Assembly (NCBI GenBank): GCA_002424865.1
Contig: DILC01000071.1
Coordinates: forward strand, 1 to 5,442
From: Rhodocyclaceae bacterium UBA5602
GTDB lineage: Bacteria; Pseudomonadota; Gammaproteobacteria; Burkholderiales; Rhodocyclaceae
DNA length: 5,442 nucleotides
Direction: 5' to 3'
Below are positions 1 to 5,329 of this stretch, piece after piece (within the stretch, counting starts at the first letter, position 1; each line of letters begins with the position of its first letter). A program made the translations under genes and the position numbers. Below the pieces are notes generated by a model, which saw nothing but the letters and a program-made list of their open reading frames with translations, was not told the DNA's origin and did not search any database.

Positions 1-1054
1 GTTCGGGATATTTGCCGAAAAAGTGTTTCCTCACATAGGCGCCATCCTTGGCCTTGAAGGTCTGGTAGTCGCCATCCACGCACTCCATCATGCGCTGATG
101 CAAGAGGCCGGTTTTATCCTGCGCCAGGAGCGCATCCCAATAGCCGCCCCACACCACCTTGATGACATTCCAGCCTGAACCTCGAAAATCGGATTCGAGT
201 TCCTGGATGATCTTGCCATTGCCGCGCACCGGGCCGTCCAGGCGCTGCAAATTGCAGTTGATGACGAAAATCAGGTTATCCAGCCGCTCGCGGCCAGCCA
301 CGCCAATGGCGCCCATGGATTCCGGTTCGTCCATTTCGCCATCGCCCATGAAGGCCCACACCTTGCGCCCGGCAGTGTCCGCCAGATTGCGGTCCTGCAT
401 GTATTTCATGAAACGTGCGTGATAAATCGCCTGCAAGGGACCAAGGCCCATGGACACGGTGGGGAATTGCCAGAAGTCGGGCATAAGCCATGGGTGCGGA
501 TAGCTTGGCAAGCCCTTGCCGTCGACTTCGCGGCGGAAGTTGTCCATTTGCTCCTCACTGATGCGATTGAGCAAAAAAGCGCGCGAATAAATGCCGGGGG
601 AAGAATGTCCCTGAATCATTACCAGATCACCGCCCTTGGTCTCCGTGGGCGAACGCCAGAAGTGATTAAAGCCAACGTCATACAAGGTGGCGGCCGAAGC
701 GTAGCTGGCAATGTGGCCGCCCAGACCGGAATCATTGCGGTTGGCACGCAGCACCATGATCATTGCATTCCAGCGTGCATAGGCGCGCACGGTGTGTTCG
801 AGTTCCGGGTCGCCCGGCATGCGTGGCTGCTGTGCGACGGGGATGGTGTTGATGTAATCGGTGTTGGCGCTGTAAGGGATGTTGATGCCGGCGCGGTGGC
901 CATTGCTGATCAACTGTTCCAATAAGAAGTGTGCGCGTTCAGAACCTACTTTTTCAATCACTGCGCTGAGTGCATCGAGCCACTCCTTGGTTTCCTGCGG
1001 GTCAGCGTCGATGGCATTCAGAGAGCGTGTGGTCGATGGCAGTGTGGCAGACAT
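1..1054 (-). CDS. aceE: Pyruvate dehydrogenase E1 component, homodimeric type (5' part of the gene)
   Basis: This is the thiamine-diphosphate-dependent E1 subunit of the pyruvate dehydrogenase complex. It decarboxylates pyruvate and passes the acetyl group to the lipoyl domains of E2 (AceF) in the cytoplasm. The first 351 codons are present; the gene continues beyond position 1, since family members are close to 890 residues. The translation follows Escherichia coli AceE almost throughout: YINTIP near residue 60, GGHIASYASAATLYDVGFNH, then SSPGIYSRAFL, SYPHPWLMPDFWQFPTVSMG, and DGDYQTFKAKDGAYVR ending in FFGKYPE. The ThDP/Mg-binding motif GDGEMDEPES starts at residue 237 and is followed by NLIFVINCNLQRLDGPVRGN. 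An in-frame ATG at 1120 is also open, but the start at 1054 has a strong ribosome binding site and gives the usual family N-terminus, so I chose 1054. No frameshift is seen. aceF would be expected further left, outside the window. Confidence 0.97.
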   Translation of the reverse strand, partial: MSATLPSTTRSLNAIDADPQETKEWLDALSAVIEKVGSERAHFLLEQLISNGHRAGINIPYSANTDYINTIPVAQQPRMPGDPELEHTVRAYARWNAMIMVLRANRNDSGLGGHIASYASAATLYDVGFNHFWRSPTETKGGDLVMIQGHSSPGIYSRAFLLNRISEEQMDNFRREVDGKGLPSYPHPWLMPDFWQFPTVSMGLGPLQAIYHARFMKYMQDRNLADTAGRKVWAFMGDGEMDEPESMGAIGVAGRERLDNLIFVINCNLQRLDGPVRGNGKIIQELESDFRGSGWNVIKVVWGGYWDALLAQDKTGLLHQRMMECVDGDYQTFKAKDGAYVRKHFFGKYPE

Positions 1055-1057
1055 ACG

Positions 1058-1064
1058 TTTCCTC
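1058..1064 (-). promoter_or_regulatory. Ribosome binding site of aceE
   Basis: On the minus strand GAGGAAA lies four bases before the ATG at 1054, and a second GAGGAAA-like copy lies just upstream. This decides the start over the in-frame ATG at 1120, which has no comparable purine-rich sequence in front of it. Confidence 0.75.
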
Positions 1065-1215
1065 GGTTTCCTCGTGAGAATAATTGGATTTTGCGGCCGG
1101 TCGCCACAAAACTTGGTCATAGCGCCCCGAGCCGGTAGGCACCGTTGCGCTGTTGGATTGCATTGGCCATTCTAAAACACTCTGTGCTGTCCTGGCTCTG
1201 GTGTGTCTTATAGCT
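1065..1215 (-). other. aceE leader and upstream region
   Basis: This stretch between the aceE ribosome binding site and the IS remnant contains no convincing gene. It should hold the aceE promoter, unless that was displaced by the neighbouring IS. Possible -10 hexamers on the minus strand are TATAAG (near 1210) and TAGAAT (near 1173), but neither has a good -35 at 16-18 bp, so I do not assign a promoter. A 17-codon minus-strand ORF (1117-1170) lacks a good ribosome binding site and is probably chance. Confidence 0.4.
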
Positions 1216-1246
1216 GACTTGCTGGAAAAGGCGCCAATTCAGGGGC

Positions 1247-1711
1247 GTGGCGGTGATTCTGGCTGATGCCGGATTTCGCGGTTTGAGTCCGTATCTGGAT
1301 ATCTGGTTTGCGTTGGTCAAAGCACAGGGTTGGGGCTGGAGGGGCGTATCCGCAATCTCGAGTTGGTCTGCCGCGTTACGGATGGTCAGCATAGGGCTGC
1401 TGACCAGAATAGCCCGCGCTGGTTTCCCGCCAAGACACTCTACGTTGGCGCGCAGGCCACGACGTTGCGCCAGCGGCAAGAAACACGGCAATAGCCAATC
1501 GAAGAAACTGGCCGCGGCTGCCCGAAGCCTTGTTGCTGATCGGCCATATCGCCGGCCTCGCCAATGCGCGGAAATATCCGTGCTGACCCTCGCGACAAGA
1601 GTGATTGCGGGCGCCACCTTGATGCGGAGAATTGATGATCCGATGGCACACATCCATCGACTACGATTACAGGCCATGACAGTGATCAATCCATTCCCTG
1701 TACCTTCTTGA
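1247..1711 (+). pseudogene. IS4-family transposase, truncated and frameshifted
   Basis: Fragments of an IS4-family DDE transposase appear in order but in different frames. First comes VILADAGFRG, carrying the second catalytic aspartate in the family's DAGFR motif, then VKAQGWGW, the counterpart of the usual GWDWVGR segment. After a -1 shift near 1340 comes GRIRNLELVCRV followed by WFPAKTLYVGAQ up to a stop at 1492. Another frame gives LLLIGHIAGLANA (from about 1530), and the last frame gives EISVLTLATRVIAGATL, the usual hydrophobic C-terminal region. At least three frame changes and the missing N-terminal half mean it cannot make active transposase. Between GFR and WF there are eight residues (GLSPYLDI) where the family normally has about two; copy 2 shares this. 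The reading rests on remembered family motifs, not on a search. Confidence 0.75.
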
Positions 1712-1716
1712 TTCGT

Positions 1717-1744
1717 GGGGAAACCTCAGAGCCTGATCCCTTTT
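1717..1744 (+). repeat. Terminal inverted repeat, right end of IS4 copy 1
   Basis: The sequence ends GAGCCTGATCCCTTTT. Its reverse complement closely matches the left end of copy 2 (4331-4358), and more distantly the right end (3854-3877), with which it shares AAAAGGG and TGAGGTTTC. It marks the right boundary of copy 1. Confidence 0.7.
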
Positions 1745-1754
1745 ATTTGTATTT

Positions 1755-1780
1755 GCAGGTGCCCGATTCATCGGGTGATT
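1755..1780 (+). repeat. 26-bp palindromic direct repeat, copy A (left of cysC-tauE)
   Basis: This 26-base sequence recurs at 3328-3353 in the same orientation with 24 of 26 positions identical. Its core is a perfect hairpin, CCCGAT-TC-ATCGGG. It lies about 10 bp outside the end of IS copy 1. The second copy is not beside an IS end, so it is not simply part of the IS terminus. Possible roles are a recombination or insertion scar, a REP-like element or a protein-binding site; nothing in the sequence decides between them. Confidence 0.7.
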
Positions 1781-1815
1781 GGGGTATTTTCAGGTGCGTT
1801 GCATTGCATCATCCA

Positions 1816-1836
1816 AGCATGATCTGGCATCATGCT
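1816..1836. promoter_or_regulatory. Inverted repeat upstream of cysC, possible operator
   Basis: AGCATGAT and ATCATGCT form a perfect 8-bp inverted repeat around the 5-base spacer CTGGC, ending 40 bp before the cysC start. Its position fits an operator or a 5' leader hairpin for the cysC-tauE pair. No sigma-70 promoter could be assigned with confidence in 1746-1876. The binding protein is unknown. Confidence 0.4.
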
Positions 1837-1876
1837 AGGCGTTTTGCCCTCCAAACCCTGATGGAAACCGCAGACC

Positions 1877-2494
1877 ATGACTGAAGCGAAGAGCAGTAAC
1901 GTTGTTTGGCACCAAGCGACCATCAAGCGCATCGACCGCCAGCGGCAGAACGGCCACGGCAGCGCCGTGCTGTGGTTCACCGGTTTATCCGGGGCGGGCA
2001 AGTCCACGCTGGCCCATGCGGTCGAGGCGCGCCTGCATCAACTGGGCTGCCGCACTTATGTGCTCGATGGCGACAACGTGCGCCACGGCCTGTGCGGCGA
2101 CCTGGGTTTTTCGGCGGCGGACAGGACAGAGAACATCCGCCGCATCGGCGAGATGGCCAAGCTGATGATTGATGCCGGCCTGTTCGCCCTGACGGCTTTC
2201 ATCTCGCCCTTCCGCGCCGACCGTGAACGCGTGCGCGGCATGATGCTGCCCGGCGAGTTCATTGAAATCTACTGCCAGTGCGGCGTCGAGGTTTGTGAGA
2301 CACGTGATGTCAAAGGGCTTTACAAGCGCGCCCGGTCAGGCGAGGTGAAGGATTTCACTGGCATTTCATCGCCTTACGAAGCGCCAACGAAGCCAGAGAT
2401 TGTGGTGGATACCGCAACCCGGCCACTGGAGGATTGTGCCAATCAGGTGCTGGATTATTTGCGGCAGGGCAGCCTGTTGCCGCAGGGACGGTGA
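1877..2494 (+). CDS. cysC: Adenylylsulfate kinase (APS kinase)
   Basis: The enzyme transfers a phosphate from ATP to the 3'-hydroxyl of adenosine 5'-phosphosulfate, giving PAPS, the second activation step of assimilatory sulfate metabolism, in the cytoplasm. The 205-residue protein has the usual size for a stand-alone CysC. It shows the P-loop GLSGAGKST at residues 36-44, DGDNVRHGL at 64-72, the RTENIRRIGE segment around residue 83, and FISPFRADR at 108-116, which holds the serine phosphorylated in the E. coli enzyme. The C-terminal hallmark KGLYKRARSGEVKDFTGI (146-163) is followed by SPYEAP and PEIVVDT. All expected motifs are intact, so the gene is probably functional. The ribosome binding site before the ATG is weak (a GGAAA about 11 bases upstream). 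cysD and cysN, often adjacent to cysC in other genomes, are absent here. The gene is followed two bases later by the tauE-like gene, so the two form an operon. Confidence 0.95.
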   Translation: MTEAKSSNVVWHQATIKRIDRQRQNGHGSAVLWFTGLSGAGKSTLAHAVEARLHQLGCRTYVLDGDNVRHGLCGDLGFSAADRTENIRRIGEMAKLMIDAGLFALTAFISPFRADRERVRGMMLPGEFIEIYCQCGVEVCETRDVKGLYKRARSGEVKDFTGISSPYEAPTKPEIVVDTATRPLEDCANQVLDYLRQGSLLPQGR

Positions 2495-2496
2495 CC

Positions 2497-3288
2497 ATGG
2501 ACTGGATGCTGGTCGCGGCAGGCGCGGGTACCGGCCTGCTGGTGGGGCTGGCCGGGGTCGGCGGTGGTGCGCTGATGACGCCGCTATTGCTGCTGGTGTT
2601 CGGGGTCGCGCCGATGGCTGCGGTGGGGACGGACTTGTGGTTTGCGGCCATCACCAAGCTGTTTGCGACCCGGGTGCACCACAACCACGGCTTGATCGAT
2701 TGGCCGGTGGTGCGCCGTTTGTGGCTGGGCAGCATCACGGCGGCGGCGTTAACGCTGGTATGGATGAAACTGCACCCGGTCGATGAGACTGCCGTGGCTT
2801 TGCTCAAGACAGCAATTGCCGTAGCGGTGATGGTGACGGCGGTAGGCATGCTGTTGCAGAAATCCCTGCATGCGTTGGGGCGTAAGTTGCGTACGGCGGA
2901 TAGCGCGCATTTCAAGGCAATGCAAGTGCCACTGACCGTGCTGGCTGGCGCGGTGCTGGGGGTGCTGGTGACGCTGACTTCGGTGGGGGCAGGTGCGCTG
3001 GGCGCAGTGTTTCTGGCGTATCTCTATCCGTTGCGGCTGACGCCGCCACGCTTGATCGCGACGGACATCGTGCATGCCATTCCGCTGGCCTTGTTTGCCG
3101 GTAGTGGACATCTGTTGATTGGCAATGTGGATTTTGGTTTGCTCGGCAACCTGCTGCTCGGCTCCATTCCGGCGGTGGTCGTCGGCGCGATGTTGTCGGC
3201 ACGGCTGCCCCATGCCTTGCTGCGCGGTGTGCTGGCGGTGGTGTTGTTGGCGATTGGGTTGAAGCTGTGGTGGACAGTGTCCACATGA
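2497..3288 (+). CDS. TauE/SafE family (DUF81) membrane transporter, probable sulfite or sulfur-anion exporter
   Basis: This is a 263-residue integral inner-membrane protein of the TauE/SafE family, whose members are linked to export of sulfite, sulfoacetate or other sulfur compounds. The N-terminal half has GLLVGLAGVGGGALMTPLLL (13-32), then GTDLWFAAITK and a HHNHG loop near residue 61. The C-terminal half repeats the pattern with VLVTLTSVGAGALGAVFL (156-173) and TDIVHAIPLALFAGSGHLLI, the internal duplication typical of the family. Hydrophobic segments lie near 4-36, 75-91, 100-121, 145-175, 190-208, 212-235 and 240-260. I place the start at the ATG at 2497, two bases after the cysC stop; AGGGAC at 2484-2489 inside the end of cysC is a well-spaced ribosome binding site. 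An upstream in-frame ATG at 2434 would overlap cysC and add a non-family N-terminus. Pairing with cysC suggests it removes sulfite or a related anion made from PAPS, but the substrate is inferred only. Confidence 0.9.
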   Translation: MDWMLVAAGAGTGLLVGLAGVGGGALMTPLLLLVFGVAPMAAVGTDLWFAAITKLFATRVHHNHGLIDWPVVRRLWLGSITAAALTLVWMKLHPVDETAVALLKTAIAVAVMVTAVGMLLQKSLHALGRKLRTADSAHFKAMQVPLTVLAGAVLGVLVTLTSVGAGALGAVFLAYLYPLRLTPPRLIATDIVHAIPLALFAGSGHLLIGNVDFGLLGNLLLGSIPAVVVGAMLSARLPHALLRGVLAVVLLAIGLKLWWTVST

Positions 3289-3327
3289 AGATTACGCAGG
3301 AATAGCTCGCGTTGCTCTGCCAGACTC

Positions 3328-3353
3328 GCAGGTGCCCGAGTCATCGGGCGATT
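3328..3353 (+). repeat. 26-bp palindromic direct repeat, copy B (right of cysC-tauE)
   Basis: This second copy of the repeat at 1755-1780 differs at two positions. The hairpin arms here are CCCGA and TCGGG around GTCA. It begins 39 bases after the tauE-like stop codon. No T tract follows, so it does not look like an ordinary intrinsic terminator, though the hairpin could act at a transcript end. With copy A it bounds a segment of about 1.6 kb holding exactly the cysC-tauE pair. Confidence 0.7.
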
Positions 3354-3628
3354 GACGCGGATGTCAAGGGCACCGCCGGTGGTTTGCCGCGCGTGCATCG
3401 CGCGATGGAATTCAAAGAGGGTCATGGGCAGCGAAGCGGGTTTGGCCTGCAAGCCTGCACTGTCTCTCCAGAAACGGAGTCACCAGTGCCCGGTTTCCGC
3501 ACAGGCTGTCCGTGTGCTTTCCGCGCCGTAGAACCCGCCAGAGTCGGTCTATTTGGGGTGGTGATTGGTACCGAAAAGGCCTAGCGAGCAGAAAGTGTAG
3601 TCCCTTGGCGCTCGTCGGCATGTGCGGT
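3354..3628. other. Unassigned stretch without a supported gene
   Basis: All six frames were considered. ORFs exist on both strands (for example minus strand 3412-3879 and plus strand 3312-3584), but their translations are rich in Arg, Pro, Ser and Cys and show no known motif. Minus-strand 3354-3425 encodes a fairly protein-like piece beginning MTLFEFHRAMHARQ, but that ORF then runs antisense into the tauE-like gene, so I do not call it. Confidence 0.4.
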
Positions 3629-3850
3629 TTAATCATCCTCGATGATGTCTTCGAGGATGGCCTGACGACGGATATTGCCGTGGGTGAGCGTGATCGTGGC
3701 GTTCTTGTGCTGCGCTTTGACTGCACGCCAGCCGCTCCCCGCCCAAGGGCGCGCTTCAGGCTGGAGCGCGATGGGCACAACGTAGTCACACGCCAGACCA
3801 GCCTGAACCCGTGGGCTACCGAAGTCATCAGGTAGGCTGCAACAACATGA
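3629..3850 (-). pseudogene. Possible C-terminal remnant of an unknown gene next to the IS4 copy
   Basis: After the IS4 right end, the minus strand stays open to a stop at 3629. The translation has a protein-like composition: CDYVVPIALQPEARPW, then WRAVKAQHKNATITLTHGN, ending IRRQAILEDIIEDD with an acidic tail. The codons favour G or C in the third position. The frame runs without a stop from the DAGFR fragment of IS copy 2 (start 3946) across the IS end, so an IS-gene fusion ORF of 105 codons exists. I do not recognise the family. The likely reading is the 3' end of a gene whose 5' part was lost when the IS inserted or deleted. The plus strand of the same stretch is also open (3512-3835), so the strand is not certain. 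Confidence 0.35.
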
Positions 3851-3853
3851 ATT

Positions 3854-3877
3854 AAAAGGGGCTGACCCTGAGGTTTC
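3854..3877 (-). repeat. Terminal inverted repeat, right end of IS4 copy 2
   Basis: Read inward on the plus strand it begins AAAAGGGGCTGACCCTGAGG and continues TTTC. It shares AAAAGGG and TGAGGTTTC with the right end of copy 1, with one base fewer between them. Confidence 0.65.
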
Positions 3878-3899
3878 AAACCAGGTATCCAGACACGGA

Positions 3900-4310
3900 T
3901 TCAAACTGCGAAATCCGGCATCGGTCAGAATCACCGGTGCGCTCATCGGTTCGGCAGGACGCAGGCCAGCCGTTGCAGAAAGTGCCGATGAACCGCATAG
4001 GCCGCCAAATGCCGTTGCGCAACCAGTGCCAATTCATGTCTGCCGACTGGCTGGGCCAGTCCACGACGATGAGGGGTGGGTTTGCCCGGTGAGCGCGGCA
4101 CTGCTCAGCTCAACGGGCCTTTGCCAGCGCGTGGCATGCCTATAGCCTTTACAATCGGCGATGACTCGCGACACAATCGTGGTCGTTGGCATGGTCCCGG
4201 TCTCCTTGAAGGTTTGGCCGCCGGCAAGGATAAAGCCCTTCGCGATGCGAATACCTTGGCAGCAGCACCTAACGCAGGCCTTTTACGCAAGCATCCTGCG
4301 CTAATTCACT
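3900..4310 (-). pseudogene. IS4-family transposase fragment, N-terminal and middle parts, frameshifted
   Basis: On the minus strand, PLIVVDWPSQSADMNWHWL (about 4074 down to 4018) matches the IS4 segment around the first catalytic aspartate, normally of the form PIVLVDWS. In the next frame VHRHFLQRLACVLPNR (about 4000 to 3950) matches the stretch before the second aspartate, but a TGA follows. A third frame gives APVILTDAGFRS, the DAGFR motif (3909-3927), continuing LNPCLDTWF before the right end. Upstream of 4074 the N-terminal region is too decayed to align by eye. The C-terminal half with the catalytic glutamate is absent, so no active enzyme can be made. The N-terminal limit is approximate. 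Confidence 0.7.
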
Positions 4311-4330
4311 GAGGTGGAAGTATTATTTTT

Positions 4331-4358
4331 GGGGAAGCCGCAGGGGCTGATCCATTTT
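4331..4358 (-). repeat. Terminal inverted repeat, left end of IS4 copy 2
   Basis: On the minus strand it reads AAAATGGATCAGCCCCTGCG followed by GCTTCCCC. It matches the right end of copy 1 at about 24 of 30 positions, which defines this as the outer end of the element. Confidence 0.65.
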
Positions 4359-4396
4359 CCTGCTTTTGAAATAATAGTTTCTCGCGATACAGGAAT

Positions 4397-4911
4397 ATGT
4401 CTTCATTGAATCGAATCACGACTGAATACAGCGAGCTAGAAGACCGAATTCAACTGCGGGGTGAGGCGGAATCCAAGCAGACGGTTGTGCTTTGGCTAAC
4501 CCAGCGCTTGCTGAGCCGACTGTTGCCGTATCTGTTTGCCTGGCTGGAAAACAGGACTGGACAAAGGGGGGGCTGGTCGGACTGCAGCAGGCGTTTGTCC
4601 AGCAGGCTGCCATGGCGGAGATGATGGCTCAAGCGCCAGTTGCCTGTGAGTCGGGCCGCTATGCCTGGCTGGTGCACGAGGTGGATGTTGTGCGTGGTAA
4701 CCAGACGATTAGCCTGACTTTTAAAACCACTGATGGCGTCGGCCGGAATAATTTTTTCACGCTGGCACTGCAGGCGAACTCTTTGCGCCAGTGGCTTAAC
4801 ATTCTTCATGGCCAGTGCAGAAAAGCGGAATGGACCATGCCCGTATGGCCGGACTGGATGGCGAGCACCCAAGCTGCTATACCAATGTCATTGCTTGGCA
4901 TGTTGCACTGA
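4397..4911 (+). pseudogene. Gene of unknown function split by a -1 frameshift at a G7 tract
   Basis: Two overlapping frames together make one plausible protein of about 171 residues. The first frame starts at the ATG at 4397 (AGGA four bases upstream is a cramped ribosome binding site) and gives MSSLNRITTEYSELEDRIQL, then VVLWLTQRLLSRLLPYLFAWLE. At the seven-G run (4566-4572) it goes out of frame. Adding one G joins it to the other frame, which continues GLVGLQQAFVQQAAMAEMMA, then WLVHEVDVVRGNQTISLTF, FFTLALQANSLRQWLNILHG and KAEWTMPVWPDWM to the stop at 4909-4911. The joined product looks like a soluble, moderately acidic small protein. I have an impression of similar uncharacterised proteobacterial proteins but cannot name a family. 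It may be a true frameshift, a phase-variable or recoded gene, or a sequencing error in the homopolymer. The IS copy 2 end lies just upstream. Confidence 0.65.
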
Positions 4912-4932
4912 GCGGCGCGCACCAAGGTATAA

Positions 4933-5133
4933 CCAAGGCATAAAAGTCGGCGCTGGCAATACGGCGTTGGTTGCCCTGTCTGGGCCGCATGGCGCGGTAA
5001 ACTGAGCTTCAAGGCTGTATTTTGCAAGGGCGATCGCATTGCGTCAGCCGATGCGACGGGCGTTCATGCCGAAAAAAACTTTAAAGCTGATATTCTTTTG
5101 CCAACCAAATTCACAATGCCAGATCGCACCTAA
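4933..5133 (+). pseudogene. Possible short coding remnant without a start codon
   Basis: This plus-strand frame is open for about 66 codons and has coding-like composition, with segments GCPVWAAWRGKLSFKAVFCK and GDRIASADATGVHAEKNFKA, then ILLPTKF, ending PDRT and a TAA. There is no ATG or GTG with a ribosome binding site near the beginning, and an in-frame TAA stops it at 4930. It could be the 3' end of a lost gene or chance. No family is recognised. Confidence 0.2.
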
Positions 5134-5193
5134 CGCTCATGGTAAACAAATACCACCCGCTGATGATGAAACATGCGAAAAGCAGCCTAAAGT

Positions 5194-5229
5194 CCCGCCC
5201 ATCCCATCCCATCCCATCCCATCCCATCC
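5194..5229. repeat. ATCCC tandem repeat with G-quadruplex potential on the minus strand
   Basis: Five perfect ATCCC units (5201-5225) plus a partial sixth follow CCCGCCC. The minus strand therefore carries seven GGG runs separated by loops of two bases (AT), the last by a single C, which fits a strong intramolecular G-quadruplex pattern. Being a 5-bp unit it is also prone to slippage in copy number. Confidence 0.8.
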
Positions 5230-5258
5230 GCGAGGCGAGACACGGCTGGTTGTGCAAA

Positions 5259-5270
5259 GCAGGCGCCTGC
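5259..5270. repeat. Perfect 12-bp palindrome
   Basis: GCAGGCGCCTGC is self-complementary. It lies between the tandem repeat and the large GC hairpin. It may be a protein-binding site or part of the surrounding intergenic repeat. Confidence 0.5.
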
Positions 5271-5281
5271 GTCGCGAATTC

Positions 5282-5329
5282 CCTCCCCGCCCCCTCGCGG
5301 GGAGGTTGCCATCTGGCTCGCTGCGCGAG
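5282..5329. repeat. Paired GC-rich hairpins, REP-like intergenic element
   Basis: CCTCCCCGC and GCGGGGAGG (5282-5305) form a perfect 9-bp stem with loop CCCCTC. A second stem CTCGC-TGC-GCGAG follows at 5317-5329. Such paired GC palindromes between genes are typical of multicopy REP-like sequences in proteobacteria. No T run follows, so it is not a standard intrinsic terminator, though it could stabilise a transcript 3' end. Confidence 0.55.

Larger units (their letters stand above)
1216..1745 (+). mobile_element. IS4-family insertion sequence remnant, right half (copy 1)
   Basis: The segment keeps the C-terminal half of an IS4-type DDE transposase and one terminal repeat. The repeat (about 1717-1744) matches, as an inverted copy, both ends of the second remnant at 3854-4358. 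Read inward from the right, its terminal 30 bases agree with the left end of copy 2 at about 24 positions. The left end and the N-terminal half of the transposase are missing. The left boundary near 1216 is approximate and rests on weak resemblance to the corresponding stretch of copy 2 before the VIL-DAGFR motif. The element abuts the aceE leader on one side and the cysC cassette on the other. I see no target-site duplication. Confidence 0.75.
3854..4358 (-). mobile_element. Internally deleted IS4-family element with both ends (copy 2, MITE-like)
   Basis: The element is about 505 bp, read on the minus strand from 4358 to 3854, and has a terminal repeat at each end. It carries the N-terminal and middle parts of a transposase. 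Just after the DAGFR...DTWF region the sequence jumps straight to the right terminal repeat. Copy 1 at the same point continues with the C-terminal half, so copy 2 lost the segment between TGGTTTG and AAACCTCA. Related intact IS elements are about 1.2-1.5 kb long. It lies 39 bp before the ATG of the next gene and may have displaced that gene's promoter. No target-site duplication is evident at either end. Confidence 0.7.

Noticed and set aside
419..925. Long plus-strand ORF opposite aceE
   Set aside because: It is the antisense shadow of a gene with unmistakable AceE motifs.
1054..1120. aceE starting at the in-frame ATG at 1120
   Set aside because: The added residues are basic and unlike known AceE N-termini, and the strong ribosome binding site sits before the ATG at 1054.
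1117..1170. 17-codon minus-strand ORF upstream of aceE as a leader peptide
   Set aside because: It has no good ribosome binding site, no run of regulatory codons and no attenuator-type hairpin pair after it.
2355..3213. Minus-strand ORFs opposite cysC and the tauE-like gene
   Set aside because: Their compositions are rich in Pro, Arg, Gln and His, there are no motifs, and they lie entirely opposite genes with clear family signatures.
3328..3353. Palindromic repeat as an intrinsic terminator of the cysC-tauE operon
   Set aside because: The hairpin has only a short stem and no T tract after it, and the same sequence occurs upstream of cysC.
3512..3835. Plus-strand ORF of 107 codons as a real gene
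   Set aside because: Arg/Pro/Cys-rich ends and no motif; the minus-strand frame over the same bases looks more like protein, though I am not certain.
5201..5225. ATCCC repeats as a CRISPR array or origin iterons
   Set aside because: The unit is 5 bp with no spacers, and no replication protein gene or AT-rich unwinding region lies beside it.
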